From RYN-230 sp963793825 (GTDB taxonomy: Bacteria; Actinomycetota; Actinomycetes; Streptosporangiales; Streptosporangiaceae), in NCBI GenBank assembly GCA_963793825.1, contig CAWCBE010000009.1, forward strand, positions 1 through 64,000: DNA of 64,000 nucleotides, in the 5' to 3' direction. Shown one piece after another: positions 16,647 through 26,048 of the stretch (position 1 is the first letter of the stretch; the number at the start of each line of letters is the position of its first letter). The translations under genes and the position numbers were made by a program. The notes beneath the pieces are model-generated. The model saw only the letters and a list, made by a program, of their open reading frames with translations. It ran no database searches and was not told the origin of the DNA.

Positions 16647-17642
16647 TCAGGCGTTCGCGTGCAGGATGGTGTTCAGCGCGATGCCGCCGCCCGCCCGCGG
16701 GGTGACCCGGACCGCCCCGCTCTGCGAGTCGCGCCGCCACAGCAGGCCGGGCCGGCCGGACAGTTCCCTGGCCTTGACCACCCGCCCGTCCGGCAGCGCG
16801 ACCTTGGTGCCCGCGGTGACGTACAGGCCCGCCTCGACCACGCAGTCGTCGCCCAGCGAGATGCCGATCCCGGCATTCGCGCCGATCAGGCAGCGCTCGC
16901 CGACCGAGATGATCTCCTTGCCACCGCCGGACAGCGTGCCCATGATGGACGCCCCGCCGCCGACGTCGGAGCCGTCGCCGACGACCACCCCGGCCGAGAT
17001 GCGGCCCTCCACCATGGAGGCACCCAGGGTGCCCGCGTTGAAGTTGACGAAGCCCTCGTGCATCACGGTGGTGCCGTCGGCCAGGTGCGCGCCGAGCCGG
17101 ACCCGGTCGGCGTCCGCGATCCGCACCCCGGCCGGCAGCACGTAGTCGGCCATCCTGGGGAACTTGTCCACCCCATAGACGGTGACCGGGCCCCGCTGCC
17201 GCAACCGGAGCCGGGCCTGCTCGAAGCCCGGCACCGGGCAGGGCCCGTGGTTGGTCCAGGCCACATTGGCCAGCAGCCCGAAGATGCCGTCCAGGTTGCA
17301 GCCGTGCGGCCGGATCAGGCGGCTGGACAGCAGGTGCAACCGGAGGTAGGCGTCGTGCGCGTCGGCCGGCGCGGCGTCCAGGCGGCCGATCGTGGTACGC
17401 ACCGCGATCACCTCGACGCCGCGGGCCGGGTCGGGGCCGAGCAGGCTGGCCGCGTCCGGCCCGAGTTCCCCGGCCGCTTCCGCCGCCGACAGCCTGGCCG
17501 TGCCGCCCGCCGCTCCGGCCCTGGTCAGCTGCGGGGCCGGGAACCAGGTGTCCAGCACGGTCTGGCCGGCCACGGTGGCCAGGCCGGCCCCGGCCGCCCC
17601 GGGCGGCGGGGAATCCATCTCAGGCTCAGTCACGGCCCACAT
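16647..17642 (-). CDS. dapD: 2,3,4,5-tetrahydropyridine-2,6-dicarboxylate N-succinyltransferase
   Basis: A 331-residue enzyme of the succinylase branch of lysine/diaminopimelate synthesis, transferring succinyl from CoA to tetrahydrodipicolinate. It is the actinobacterial DapD type: a long N-terminal domain, then a left-handed beta-helix of hexapeptide repeats (VRLGAHLADGTTVMHEG, ISAGVVVGDGSDVGGGAS, CLIGANAGIGISLGDDC) and the C-terminal IALNTILHANA. The ATG at 17642 gives a normal length; a GTG at 17633 is possible. It sits upstream of xth with an 18-nt gap. Confidence 0.93.
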   Translation of the reverse strand: MWAVTEPEMDSPPPGAAGAGLATVAGQTVLDTWFPAPQLTRAGAAGGTARLSAAEAAGELGPDAASLLGPDPARGVEVIAVRTTIGRLDAAPADAHDAYLRLHLLSSRLIRPHGCNLDGIFGLLANVAWTNHGPCPVPGFEQARLRLRQRGPVTVYGVDKFPRMADYVLPAGVRIADADRVRLGAHLADGTTVMHEGFVNFNAGTLGASMVEGRISAGVVVGDGSDVGGGASIMGTLSGGGKEIISVGERCLIGANAGIGISLGDDCVVEAGLYVTAGTKVALPDGRVVKARELSGRPGLLWRRDSQSGAVRVTPRAGGGIALNTILHANA

Positions 17643-17677
17643 GCTAGCCGCCGGCCACCGGCCGGGGGCTGCCCCGG

Positions 17678-18347
17678 TCAGGCGCCGCGGTTGACGGCCG
17701 GGCCCGGAGCCAGGTCCGGCCGGGTCATCGTGAAACGGGCTTCGACCTGGCCGCGGACGACCTGCTTGGCGGGCTCCAGGTCGAACTGCGGCGCTGTGTC
17801 GCCGGCCTGCATGCCCGCTGAGAGGGCGGCCGCGGCCCGGAACGGGTGCCGAACCCGCGGAGGCTCGGCCAGCAGTTCCTGGTCGGCGATCTCCACCAGC
17901 CCGGTCACCCGGCCGCCGAAGGCGTCGGCGTAGTCGCGGGCGCGGTCCAGCGCGTCGGCGGCGGCCGCCCGCCGCGCCTCCTGGCGCACCGGGCTGCCCG
18001 GGCGCAGCTGCCACCAGGGCCCGGTCACCGTGACCTGCTCGATCCCGGCCGTGCGGATGACCAGGTCGCCGAGAATCCCGAAGTCGCGGACGGTGACCTC
18101 GAGCCCGCCCCGGGCCTGGTAACCCGCGACCCGCTCCCGGGGGCGGTTGTCCTTGAGCACCGGGGCCACGCCGGCCGCTGGCCAGCTTCTCCACGGCCTC
18201 GCCGTACGCCTTGACCACGGCGAGCACCTCCGCGTTCCGCGCGGCGAGCAGGTGCAGCGCGCGGCCCCGGTCCTTGTCGCTGGCCATCACGCCGATGTGC
18301 ACGACGGCGATCTCCGGGTCAACCTCGAGGACTGCCGCCCCCCGCAC
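17678..18347 (-). pseudogene. SIMPL (DUF541) domain protein, frameshifted
   Basis: A SIMPL/DUF541-domain protein split by an apparent one-base insertion. The N-terminal part is read in one frame from GTG 18347 (RGAAVLEVDPEIAVVHIGV, then EVLAVVKAYGEAVEKLASG). The C-terminal part continues in another frame (VAPVLKDNRPRERVAGYQA, then VRDFGILGDLVI) to the stop at 17678. The switch lies near 18165-18175. The total span is 670 nt, one more than a multiple of three, giving about 222 residues when corrected. Family members are of uncertain function, often secreted or membrane-associated; no clear signal peptide is seen here. Either a sequence error or a recent lesion. Confidence 0.75.
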
Positions 18348-18380
18348 CGAGATCAGTGGTTCCGCGCTCGTGTGCCCTCC

Positions 18381-18434
18381 TCCGTGACCGGGGCGGCGTC
18401 CGTGACCGGGGCAGCGTCCGTGACCGGGGCAGCG
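18381..18434. repeat. 18-bp tandem repeat, three units
   Basis: Three units of GTCCGTGACCGGGGCAGC type between the SIMPL start and the MttB-family stop. Confidence 0.8.
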
Positions 18435-18443
18435 GCGATGGGG

Positions 18444-19884
18444 TCAGTCGCCGAGCTCGGTGCGGCGGCGGGCCACGAAGTCGTCGAGCTCGGCGCGGAT
18501 CGCGTCGTCCAGCGGCGGCGGCTGGTACTCCTCCAGCGTCTTGGCGCAGATCTCGCCGGCCCGGGCGGTGGCGTCCTTGGCGCCGAGCCGGACCCAGCGC
18601 TCGTAGTTGGCGGTGGAGGACAGCAGCGGCCGGTAGAAGCACTCCCGGAACCGCTCCATGGTGTGCTGCGCGCCGAGGAAGTGCCCGCCGTGGCCGACCT
18701 CCTCGTGCGCGCCGAACGCCAGCGACTCCTCGTCGATCTCCAGCGGGGTGAACTCGACCCGCAGCATGCGCAGCAGCTCGATGTCGATGATGAACTTCTC
18801 GTAGCAGCTGACCAGGCCGCCCTCCAGCCACCCGGCGGCGTGCATGACGAAGTTGGTGCCGGCCAGGAACGTGGGCAGCAGGGTCATCAGCGACTCGTAG
18901 GCGGCCTGCGCGTCCGCGGTCTGGCTGGAGTTCAGCCCGCCGCCGGTGCGGAACGGCAGCCCGAAGTGCCGGGCCAGCTGGCCGGTGGCGAGCAGCCCGA
19001 TGGCGGACTCCGGGGTGCCGAAGCTGGGCGAGCCGGACTGCATGTCGATGTTGGACAGGAACGAGCCGAAGATCACCGGGCAGCCGGGCCGGATCAGCTG
19101 GGCCAGCGCGATGCCGGACAGCGCCTCGGCCAGCTGCTGCACCAGCGCGGCCGGGATGGACACCGGGGACATCGCGCCCATCAGCAGGAACGGGGTCAGC
19201 ACCACGGCCTGGTTGGCGGCGCAGTACTCGAACTGGGCGTCCAGCATCCGGTCGTCCCAGCGCAGCGGGGAGTTGCAGTTGATCAGCGAGATCGTGGCCG
19301 GCACGGCCTCGATGGCGGCCCGCCCGCCGAACAGGATCTCGGTCATCGCGATGGTGTCCGCCGCGTTCGGCCCGGACACCACGTTGCCCATGAAGATCTT
19401 GTCGGTCACGGTCTCCAGGGCGTAGATCATGTCCAGGTGCCGCGAGTCGAGCGGCGCGTCGTTCGGCTCGCAGATCACGCCGCCCGGCCGTGTCCAGCTG
19501 CGGGAACGACTGGGCCAGCATGCCCAGCCGCCGGAAGTCGTCCAGGGTCGCGTCCCGGCGGACGTCGCCCTCGCGGATGAACGGCGACCCGTAGACCCCG
19601 CCGAACACCATCTGGTCGCCGCCGATGTGCACCGTGTTGGCCGGGTTGCGGGCCTGCACGTCGAACTCCCGCGGCGCCTTGGCCACCTGCTCCAGCACGA
19701 ACTCGGGGTCGAGGAAGACGACCTCGCCGTCGGTCTTCTGGCCGGCCTGGCGGAACAGCTCCACCGCCTCGGGCTTGGCGAACTGCACGCCGATCTCCGA
19801 GACGATCCGCCGCCAGCCCCGGTCCAGGACGCCGATCGCGTCCGGCGACAGGATCTCGTAGCGCGGCATGGTGTTGCGGAACAT
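18444..19884 (-). pseudogene. Trimethylamine methyltransferase (MttB) family protein, frameshifted
   Basis: MttB-superfamily (COG5598) methyltransferase, expected to move a methyl group from a quaternary or tertiary amine to a corrinoid protein. The N-terminal part starts MFRNTMPRYEILSPDAIGVL at ATG 19884 with a GAGG site upstream. The C-terminal part starts near ICEPNDAPLDSRHLDM and runs to 18444. They are in different frames, joined by one extra base near 19480-19490 (AGGVICEPN is expected). The 1441-nt span is one more than a multiple of three and corrects to 479 residues, a normal length. No in-frame TAG is seen, so it belongs to the non-pyrrolysine type, which includes glycine betaine methyltransferases. 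It is divergent from the regulator and corrinoid genes. Confidence 0.85.
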
Positions 19885-19916
19885 CGCCACCTCGTTCTTG
19901 ACCCTCTCCGGACCCC

Positions 19917-19961
19917 TCCGTAACATCACATCGTAGAACAGAGTTCCGTAACATGGAACTC
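19917..19961. promoter_or_regulatory. Candidate IclR operator between MttB and IclR genes
   Basis: A perfect 7-7-7 inverted repeat, GAGTTCC (19941-19947), spacer GTAACAT, GGAACTC (19955-19961). The 10-mer TCCGTAACAT is also directly repeated at 19917-19926 and 19945-19954, 28 bp apart. The position between divergent genes fits binding of the adjacent IclR-type regulator. Confidence 0.55.
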
Positions 19962-20021
19962 ATGGCCGCAGGCAGGGCATATGCAAGCAGTGACCGCCGC
20001 CACGCGGGACGACCAGGCGTG

Positions 20022-20845
20022 ATGGCCACTCCCACCGGCACCCAGGCCGTGGACCGGGCCGCCCGGCTGGTCACCGAGGTGGTGCACGCGCCCGACTCGG
20101 TGACGTTCACCGAGCTGGCCGCGGCCACCGGGCTGGCCAAGAGCACCACCTCCCGGCTGCTGCTCGCGCTGGAGCGCGGCGGCCTGGTCCGGCGGGACGA
20201 CGACGGCCGGTTCTCCCCCGGCGAGGTGTTCGTCCGGTACGCCTGGCGCGGCGGCGCGGAAGCCGGGCTCATCGAGGTGGCCCGGCCGTTCCTGGACCGG
20301 CTCGGCGAGGCGACCGGCGAGACCGTCAACCTGGGCGTGGCCCGGGACGGCCTGGTCGAGCAGATCGCCCAGGTGGACAGCAGGTACCTGATCGGCGGCA
20401 CCAACTGGGTCGGCCTGCCGGTGCCGCTGCACTGCGCCGCGCTGGGCAAGGTGCTGCTGGCCTACGGCGCGGCGCAGCTGCCGCCCGGCCGGCTGGAGGC
20501 CCGCACCAGCCGGACGCATCACCAGCCGCGCTGCCCTGGAGGACGACCTGCGCCAGGTCCGCCGGCTGCGGCTACGCGGTCACCGACGAGGAACTGGAGC
20601 CGGGCCTGGTCGCGGTGGCCGCGCCGGTCTTCCGGGACGGCGCGGTCGTGGTCGCCGCGCTGTCGGTGTCCGCGCCGGCCAGCCGGGTCGGCCCGGCCCG
20701 GATCCCCGCCGTGGCCGCGCAGTGCGTGGCCCAGGCGGACGCCCTGTCCGCCGTCCTCGGCCACCGCCCGCCGCCGACCCGGCCGGAGCGCGAACCGTCC
20801 GTAACCGGATCCCCCGCCAGGCAACAGAGAGAAGGTGCCTCGTGA
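20022..20845 (+). pseudogene. IclR family regulator, frameshifted twice
   Basis: An IclR-type regulator, likely controlling the MttB/corrinoid genes around it. The winged helix is visible (TFTELAAATGLAKSTTSRLL) and the effector domain follows (AGLIEVARPFLDRLGEATGE, then PVPLHCAALGKVLLAYGA). Near 20512-20520 the frame shifts: the expected TITSRAALEDDL is read only after skipping one base. It shifts again near 20565-20570 before GYAVTDEELEPGLVAVAAPV. Two extra bases in total fit the 824-nt span. The corrected C-terminus ends at 20845, where TGA overlaps the GTG of the corrinoid gene. ATG 20022 is preferred; an in-frame ATG at 19953 lies inside the operator-like dyad. Confidence 0.8.
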
Positions 20846-21507
20846 CGCAGGACGAGCTGCTCCGCCAGCTCTACGACTTCACCCTGGTCGGCAACGCGCC
20901 CGAGGTGCTCAGCCTGACCAACGCCGGCCTGGAGATGGGGCTCGGCCCGGAAACCCTGCTCTACGAGGCGCTGATCCCCTCCCTGGAAGAGGTGGGCGCC
21001 CGGTTCGAGCGCGGCGACTTCTTCGTCCCGGAGATGCTCATCGCGGGCAAGGCGATGGCCGGGGCGCTGGAAATCCTCCGCCCGCTGCTGGCCGAGACCG
21101 GCGCCGAGTCGATCGGCACCATCGTGATGGGCACGGTCAAGGGCGACGTGCACGACATCGGCAAGAACCTGGTCAACATCATGTTCGAGGGGGCCGGGTT
21201 CCAGGTCATCGACCTCGGCGTGCAGGTCGCCCCGGAGAAGTTCGTGGCCGCGATCCGCGAGCACCAGCCGGACATCGTCGGCTTCTCCGCGTTCCTCACC
21301 ACCACGATGCCGATGTTCAAGGCGAACATCAACGCGCTGCAGAAGGCCGGGCTGCGCGACCAGGTGATCGTGATGGTCGGCGGCGCCCCGGTCACCCAGG
21401 AGTACGCCGACGTGGTCGGCGCGGACGGGTACGCGGCCGACGCGTCCGCCGCGGTGGTCCGGGCCAAGGAACTGCTGCAGCGGCGCCGCGCCGTGGCCCC
21501 GGCCTAG
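20842..21507 (+). CDS. Corrinoid (B12-binding) methyltransferase protein
   Basis: A 221-residue corrinoid carrier of the MttC/MtbC type. It accepts a methyl group from an MttB-family enzyme and passes it to a second methyltransferase. The N-terminal four-helix cap covers residues 1-90 and the Rossmann B12 domain 91-221. The cobalt-ligand histidine is H104 in KGDVHDIGKNL, with the companion motifs GFSAFLTTTMP and VMVGGAPVTQEYAD. The GTG at 20842 has a GAGAGAAGG ribosome-binding site and overlaps the IclR stop (GTGA). It is intact although its neighbours carry frameshifts. Confidence 0.92.
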   Translation: MTQDELLRQLYDFTLVGNAPEVLSLTNAGLEMGLGPETLLYEALIPSLEEVGARFERGDFFVPEMLIAGKAMAGALEILRPLLAETGAESIGTIVMGTVKGDVHDIGKNLVNIMFEGAGFQVIDLGVQVAPEKFVAAIREHQPDIVGFSAFLTTTMPMFKANINALQKAGLRDQVIVMVGGAPVTQEYADVVGADGYAADASAAVVRAKELLQRRRAVAPA

Positions 21508-21518
21508 GAAGGACGCCC

Positions 21519-22443
21519 ATGGAAACAGTGCTCCGGTCGGCTCGCGCGAGGTCGTGATCGGCCCGGACCGGCCGTTCTGCATCATCGGCGAGCGGATCAA
21601 CCCGACCGGCCGGAAGATCTTCCAGGAGCAGCTGCGCCGCGGCGACCTGTCCCGGATCGAGATCGACGTGGCCCAGCAGGTGGCGGGCGGCGCCATGGTG
21701 CTGGACGTGAACATGGGCGCGCCGCTGGCCGACGAGGCCGAGCTGATGGTGGCCGCGGTCAAGCTGATCCAGGGCGCATGCGACCTGCCGCTGTGCATCG
21801 ACTCCTCGATCATCGAGGTGCTGGACGCCGGCCTGGCCGCCTACGAGGGCAAGGCGCTGGTCAACTCGGTCACCGCCGAGGACGAGCGGCTGGACGCGAT
21901 CCTGCCGCTGGTCAAGAAGTACGGCGCGGCGGTCATCGCGCTGCCCAACGACGAGGAGGAGATCCCGGACGACCCCCGGCAGCGGCTGGAGCTGGCCCGC
22001 AAGATCATCGACGTGGCGACCGGCCGGTTCGGCATCCCGCTCTAGGACATCGTCATCGACCCGCTGGCCATGCCGGTCGGCGCGGACACCTCGCTGGTCG
22101 GCAAGACCCTGGAGACGATCGAGCTGCTGCGCGCCGAGTTCGGGGTGAACACCACGCTGGGCGCGTCCAACGTGTCGTTCGGCATGCCGGACCGGCACAC
22201 GATCGGCGCCTCGTTCCTGCCGATGGCCATCCGCTGCGGGCTGACCAGCGCCATCCTGGACGCCCGGTCGCCGCAGATCGTCCGCGCGGTGCAGGCCGCC
22301 GACCTGCTCCTCGACCGCGATCCGTGGGGCGCGGCCTGGATCGCCGCCCACCGCGCGCAGCAGGCCAGGCCCAGCACGCCCAGCAAGCACCGGCCCAGCA
22401 AGCACCGGCCCAGCAGGCCGCCGCCCGGCCAGCCGCGACGTGA
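21519..22443 (+). pseudogene. Methyltetrahydrofolate:corrinoid methyltransferase, with in-frame TAG and frameshifts
   Basis: A pterin-binding methyltransferase (AcsE/MtgA-like) expected to move the methyl group from the corrinoid protein to tetrahydrofolate. The core FCIIGERINPTGRKIFQEQL, MVLDVNMGAPLADEAE and LCIDSSIIEVLDAGL is clear. At 22043-22045 an in-frame TAG interrupts FGIPL-stop-DIVIDPLAMPVGAD, and homologous sequence resumes in the same frame to about LLLDRDPWGAAWIAAHRA. Family members usually have Glu at this point, so GAG to TAG is the simplest change. The ATG 21519 with an AGGAAGG site needs one added base to join the core frame; otherwise GTG 21554 is the start. A shift near 22365-22375 would give a Gln/Ala/Pro tail whose TGA at 22441 overlaps the next GTG. 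Confidence 0.78.
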
Positions 22444-24317
22444 CGACCGCGCAGGCCCGGGACGCCGGCCTGGCCGGGACCGGGCCGGCCCGGGTCGACC
22501 TGCTGTTCGAGCCGGGCGGCCGCCGGGTCCGGGTGCCCGCCGGGGTCACCGTGTTCGACGCGGCCAGCTGGAACGGCATCGCCATCGACTCGACCTGCGG
22601 CGGCCACGGCACCTGCAAGAAGTGCAAGGTGCGGATGCTGGACGGGGCCGCGGCGCCGTCGTCGCTGGACATCCGCGCGTTCTCCCCCGACGAGCTGCGC
22701 GCGGGCTGGCGGCTGGCCTGCCGGGTGCAGGCGGCCGGGGACGCCCGGGTGGAGGTGCCGCCGCTGGTCACCCGGCCCAAGGCGGCCACCGTCGGGGTGG
22801 GCCGCCAGGTCATCCTGCGGCCCGCGGTGCAGAAGCGCTACCTGGAGCTGGCCGAGCCGTCACTGGCCGACCAGCGCAGCGACCTCGAGCGGGTGCTGGA
22901 CGCGCTGGACGACCTGGAGCTGCGGGCCGACCTGCACGCGGCCCGGGTGGTCGGCCGGGTGCTGCGGGCCGCGGACTACCAGGTCACCGCGGTGATCGTG
23001 GACGACGTGCTGATCGACGTGCAGCCCGGGGACACCACCGGGCGGGTCTACGGCATCGCGTTCGACCTGGGCACCACGACGGTCGTCGCCACGCTGCTGG
23101 ACCTGTCCACCGGGACCCCGGCCGCGGTGGCCTCGTCGCTGAACGCCCAGCAGCCGTTCGGCGCGGACGTGATCACCCGGATCAGCGCGACGATGATGGA
23201 CCCGGCCGCGCTGGGCCGGCTGACCGCGCTGGCCCACGAGACGCTGGCCAGCCTGGCCGCCGAGGTGTGCGCGGAGGCCGGGGCCGACCCGGCCGACGTG
23301 TACGAGATCGCGCTGGCCGGCAACGCCACCATGACCCACATCGCGCTGGGCATCGACCCGGAGCCGCTCGGCGTGGCGCCGTTCATCCTGGCCGCCCGGC
23401 TGCTGCCCGAGGTGCTCGCCGCCGACCTGGGGGTGGCGGTGCACCCGCGGGCCCGGGCCGTGGTGTTCCCCCCGTTCGGCGCGTACGTGGGCGGCGACAT
23501 CACGGCCGGCCTGCTCGCCTCCGGCATGGACCGGGACGCCCGGGTCCGGCTGTTCATCGACATCGGCACGAACTGCGAGATCGTGCTGGGCAACCGGGAC
23601 TGGCTGCTGGCCACCGCGGCCCCGGCCGGCCCGGCCTTCGAGGGCGCGGCCATCCGCTGCGGGATGCGCGCCGCGGACGGCGCCATCGAGGTCGTCTCGA
23701 TGACGCCGGACGGCCTGGAACTCCAGGTCATCGGGGACGCCGAGCCGGCCGGGCTGTGCGGGTCCGGGCTGGTGGACGCGGTCACCGGGCTGGTCCGGCT
23801 GGGGCTGCTCGACGGCTCGGGCCGGCTCGTCCCGGAGGCCGACGCGGCCGCGCTGGCCCCGGGCCTGGCCGGCCGGCTGACCACGCTGGGTGCGGAACGG
23901 GTCTTCGTGCTGCACTGGCTGGGCGAGCCGGGGGACGTGCAAGCGTCGGTGTACCTGTCCCAGCGGGACGTCCGGGAACTGCAGTTCGCCAAGGCGGCCA
24001 TCGCCACCGGCTGGCGGATCCTGCTCGAGGAGGCGGGCCTGGCGGCCGGGGACATCCAGCAGGTGCTGCTGGCCGGGTCGTTCGGCAGCTACCTGTCCCC
24101 GGGCAACGCGATCCGGCTCGGGCTGGTGCCGGACATCCCGGTGCTGCGGGTGGTCAGCGCCGGGAACGTGGCCGGCGAGGGGGCCAAGATGGCGCTGCTG
24201 TCCGTCCGGGAGCGGGCCGCCGGGCTGGCCCTGCTGGAGGAGGTGAGGTATGTCGAGCTCTCCGACCGCGCCGACTTCAACGACCGCTTCATCGACCAGC
24301 TGGCCTTCCCCGGCTGA
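22440..24317 (+). CDS. RamA-like corrinoid reactivation protein (2Fe-2S plus ASKHA domains)
   Basis: A 625-residue ATP-dependent reductive activator that would return oxidised Co(II) corrinoid to the active Co(I) state. The N-terminal ferredoxin domain has cluster cysteines C53, C59, C62 and C94 (STCGGHGTCKKCKV, then WRLACRV). A linker domain follows, and from about residue 205 an acetate/sugar-kinase-Hsp70-actin fold starts GIAFDLGTTTVVATLLDL and contains FIDIGTNCEIVLG and QVLLAGSFGSYLSPGNA. The GTG at 22440 overlaps the upstream TGA. The frame is intact. Neighbouring corrinoid and methyltransferase genes support the assignment. Confidence 0.9.
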   Translation: MTTAQARDAGLAGTGPARVDLLFEPGGRRVRVPAGVTVFDAASWNGIAIDSTCGGHGTCKKCKVRMLDGAAAPSSLDIRAFSPDELRAGWRLACRVQAAGDARVEVPPLVTRPKAATVGVGRQVILRPAVQKRYLELAEPSLADQRSDLERVLDALDDLELRADLHAARVVGRVLRAADYQVTAVIVDDVLIDVQPGDTTGRVYGIAFDLGTTTVVATLLDLSTGTPAAVASSLNAQQPFGADVITRISATMMDPAALGRLTALAHETLASLAAEVCAEAGADPADVYEIALAGNATMTHIALGIDPEPLGVAPFILAARLLPEVLAADLGVAVHPRARAVVFPPFGAYVGGDITAGLLASGMDRDARVRLFIDIGTNCEIVLGNRDWLLATAAPAGPAFEGAAIRCGMRAADGAIEVVSMTPDGLELQVIGDAEPAGLCGSGLVDAVTGLVRLGLLDGSGRLVPEADAAALAPGLAGRLTTLGAERVFVLHWLGEPGDVQASVYLSQRDVRELQFAKAAIATGWRILLEEAGLAAGDIQQVLLAGSFGSYLSPGNAIRLGLVPDIPVLRVVSAGNVAGEGAKMALLSVRERAAGLALLEEVRYVELSDRADFNDRFIDQLAFPG

Positions 24318-24996
24318 TCCGGCTGATCAGGCTGGTCACGCTGGCCCGGCCGGTCACGCTGATCAGGCTGGTCACGCTGGTCCGGCGCCGCGGGCGGCGG
24401 TGATCGCCTGCGGCGCGCTGGCCGGGCACGTCCGGGAGATCGCCGGCCGCCGGGGCTGGCCGGTGGAGGTGCACCCGGTGGCGTCGCTGCTGCACAACCG
24501 GCCGGCCGCGATCGCCCCGGAGGTGGAGCGGCTGGCCCGGGCCGCGCAGGGGCGCGGCCTGCCGGTCGCGGTCGGCTACGCCGACTGCGGCACCTACGGC
24601 GCGCTGGACGAGGTGTGCGCGCGGCTCGGGCTGCGGCGGCTGCCCGGGCTGCACTGCTACGACGTGCTGGCCGGGCCGTCCCGGGTGGCCGCGCTGCTGG
24701 CCGGAGAGCCCGGCACGTACCTGCTGACCGACTTCCTGGTGCGCAGTTTCCGCCGCTCGGTGCTGGCCGAGCTGGGCCTGGACCGGTACCCGGAGCTGTG
24801 GCCGGACTACTTCGGGCACTACCGCCGGGTCGTCTGGCTGGCCCAGTCCGCGGACCCGGCCCTGGAGGCCGAGGCGCGGGCGGTGGCGGAGATGTTCGGC
24901 CTCCCGCTGACGGTGATCGACACCGGCACGGCCGGGCTGGAACACGAGCTGGAACGGCTGCTGGCGGGCGGGGCGGAACGGTGCTGCGCGGGCTAG
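24250..24996 (+). CDS. DUF1638 family protein
   Basis: A DUF1638 protein, a family of unknown biochemical function that is regularly encoded with corrinoid methyltransferase systems. The conserved part runs from about residue 51 (VIACGALAGHVREIAG) through AVGYADCGTYGALDEVC and LTDFLVRSFRRSVLAELG to the C-terminus. The ATG at 24250 is preceded by a strong GGAGGAGG site but overlaps the RamA-like gene by 68 nt and gives an N-terminus of repeated GHAGPA/ADQ units from a tandem DNA repeat. GTG 24400 would give the usual 198-residue length and may be the true start. Confidence 0.78.
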   Translation: MSSSPTAPTSTTASSTSWPSPADPADQAGHAGPAGHADQAGHAGPAPRAAVIACGALAGHVREIAGRRGWPVEVHPVASLLHNRPAAIAPEVERLARAAQGRGLPVAVGYADCGTYGALDEVCARLGLRRLPGLHCYDVLAGPSRVAALLAGEPGTYLLTDFLVRSFRRSVLAELGLDRYPELWPDYFGHYRRVVWLAQSADPALEAEARAVAEMFGLPLTVIDTGTAGLEHELERLLAGGAERCCAG

Positions 24997-25865
24997 GGAC
25001 CCGGCGCGGGCTGCTGAGCGCGGCGCCGCTGCTGGCCCACCCGCGCTATGAGGTGTTCCCGGCGGCGTCGGCAGAAGACCAGGTCACCGAGTGGGTGTCG
25101 CCCGGGATGACGGTGACGGTGACCGCGTCCCCGGCCAAGGGCCTGGACGCCACGCTCAGCCTGGCCGAGCGGCTGGCCCGGCACGGCTACCGGGTCGTCC
25201 CGCACGTGTCGGCCCGGCTGGTGGTCGACGACGCGCACCTGGCCGACATCGTGGCCCGGCTGACCGCCTGCGGGGTGGACGACATCTTCGTGCCTGCCGG
25301 GGACGCCGACCCGCCGGCCGGCCGGTTCGACAGCGCCCTGCCCCTGCTGGCCCGGCTCACCGAGATGGGCCGCCCGTTCACCCGGGTCGGCATCACCGGG
25401 TACCCGGAGAGCCATCCGCGGATCGGCGACGACATCACCGTCCAGGCCATGTGGGACAAGCGGCAGCACTCCTCCTACATCGTGAGCAACCTGTGCTTCG
25501 ACCCGGTGCTGCTGCGCCGCTGGATCGAGCGGATCCGGGCCCGGGGCGTGACGCTCCCGCTGTACGTGGGGCTGGCCGGCCCGGTGGACCGGGCCCGGCT
25601 GCTGCGGATGGCCGCGGTGGCGGGGGTGGCCGAGTCGGCCCGGTTCCTCACCGGTCACGCCGACTGGTTCCTCCGCCTCGGGATCCCCGGCGGGTACAGC
25701 CCGGAGCGGCTGCTGGAACGGACCGGGACGGCGCTGGCCACCCCGGCCTCGGCGGTCGCCGGGCTGCACCTGTTCACGTTCAACCAGCTCAAGCAGACCG
25801 AGCAGTGGCGCCGGGCGCTGCTGGAGCGGCTGGCCGGGCCGGGCAGCAGCCAGCTGGCCATCTGA
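24981..25865 (+). CDS. Methylenetetrahydrofolate reductase (MetF) family protein
   Basis: A 294-residue TIM-barrel flavoprotein-type protein of the MTHFR family. In this context it probably oxidises methyl-THF made by the upstream methyltransferase to methylene-THF. Recognisable segments are RLARHGYRVVPHVSARLVVD, GVDDIFVPAGDADPPAG, FTRVGITGYPESHP and LHLFTFNQLKQTEQWRRALL. The GTG at 24981 overlaps the DUF1638 stop by 16 nt, continuing the tightly packed operon from the IclR gene onward. MTHFR proteins shorter than the housekeeping enzyme are common in methylamine-type clusters. Confidence 0.85.
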   Translation: MLRGLGTRRGLLSAAPLLAHPRYEVFPAASAEDQVTEWVSPGMTVTVTASPAKGLDATLSLAERLARHGYRVVPHVSARLVVDDAHLADIVARLTACGVDDIFVPAGDADPPAGRFDSALPLLARLTEMGRPFTRVGITGYPESHPRIGDDITVQAMWDKRQHSSYIVSNLCFDPVLLRRWIERIRARGVTLPLYVGLAGPVDRARLLRMAAVAGVAESARFLTGHADWFLRLGIPGGYSPERLLERTGTALATPASAVAGLHLFTFNQLKQTEQWRRALLERLAGPGSSQLAI

Positions 25866-25872
25866 CTAAGAA

Positions 25873-25940
25873 GCCCACGCAATTCCGTCCGCATCGACAT
25901 AGGCTGTGCATTGCAACTGATCCGCTCAGTTGTCGTGGGC
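25873..25940. promoter_or_regulatory. Nested stem-loop downstream of the MetF-like gene
   Basis: An outer 7-bp stem (GCCCACG 25873-25879 with CGTGGGC 25934-25940) encloses an inner 7-bp hairpin (CAACTGA 25914-25920, loop TCCGC, TCAGTTG 25926-25932). It lies 8 nt after the MetF-like stop in a 183-bp gap that is less GC-rich than its surroundings. Likely a terminator or a small structured RNA. Confidence 0.5.
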
Positions 25941-26048
25941 GGCAGGTTCTTGCAACGACGGCATGTGCTCGTGTTTGTCCGGCTGCTTTAGGGAGCCATC
26001 GGTGAGCAGGCAGGCAGCGACCAGGTCACCGCGGTCCGGGGCCGTTTC

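Noticed and set aside
15876..17933. A 685-codon open frame opposite xth and dapD
   Set aside because: Shadow of two intact, recognisable genes on the minus strand.
18444..19884. Pyrrolysine-type MttB
   Set aside because: No in-frame TAG is present in the MttB homologue; its break is a frameshift, so it belongs to the non-pyrrolysine group.
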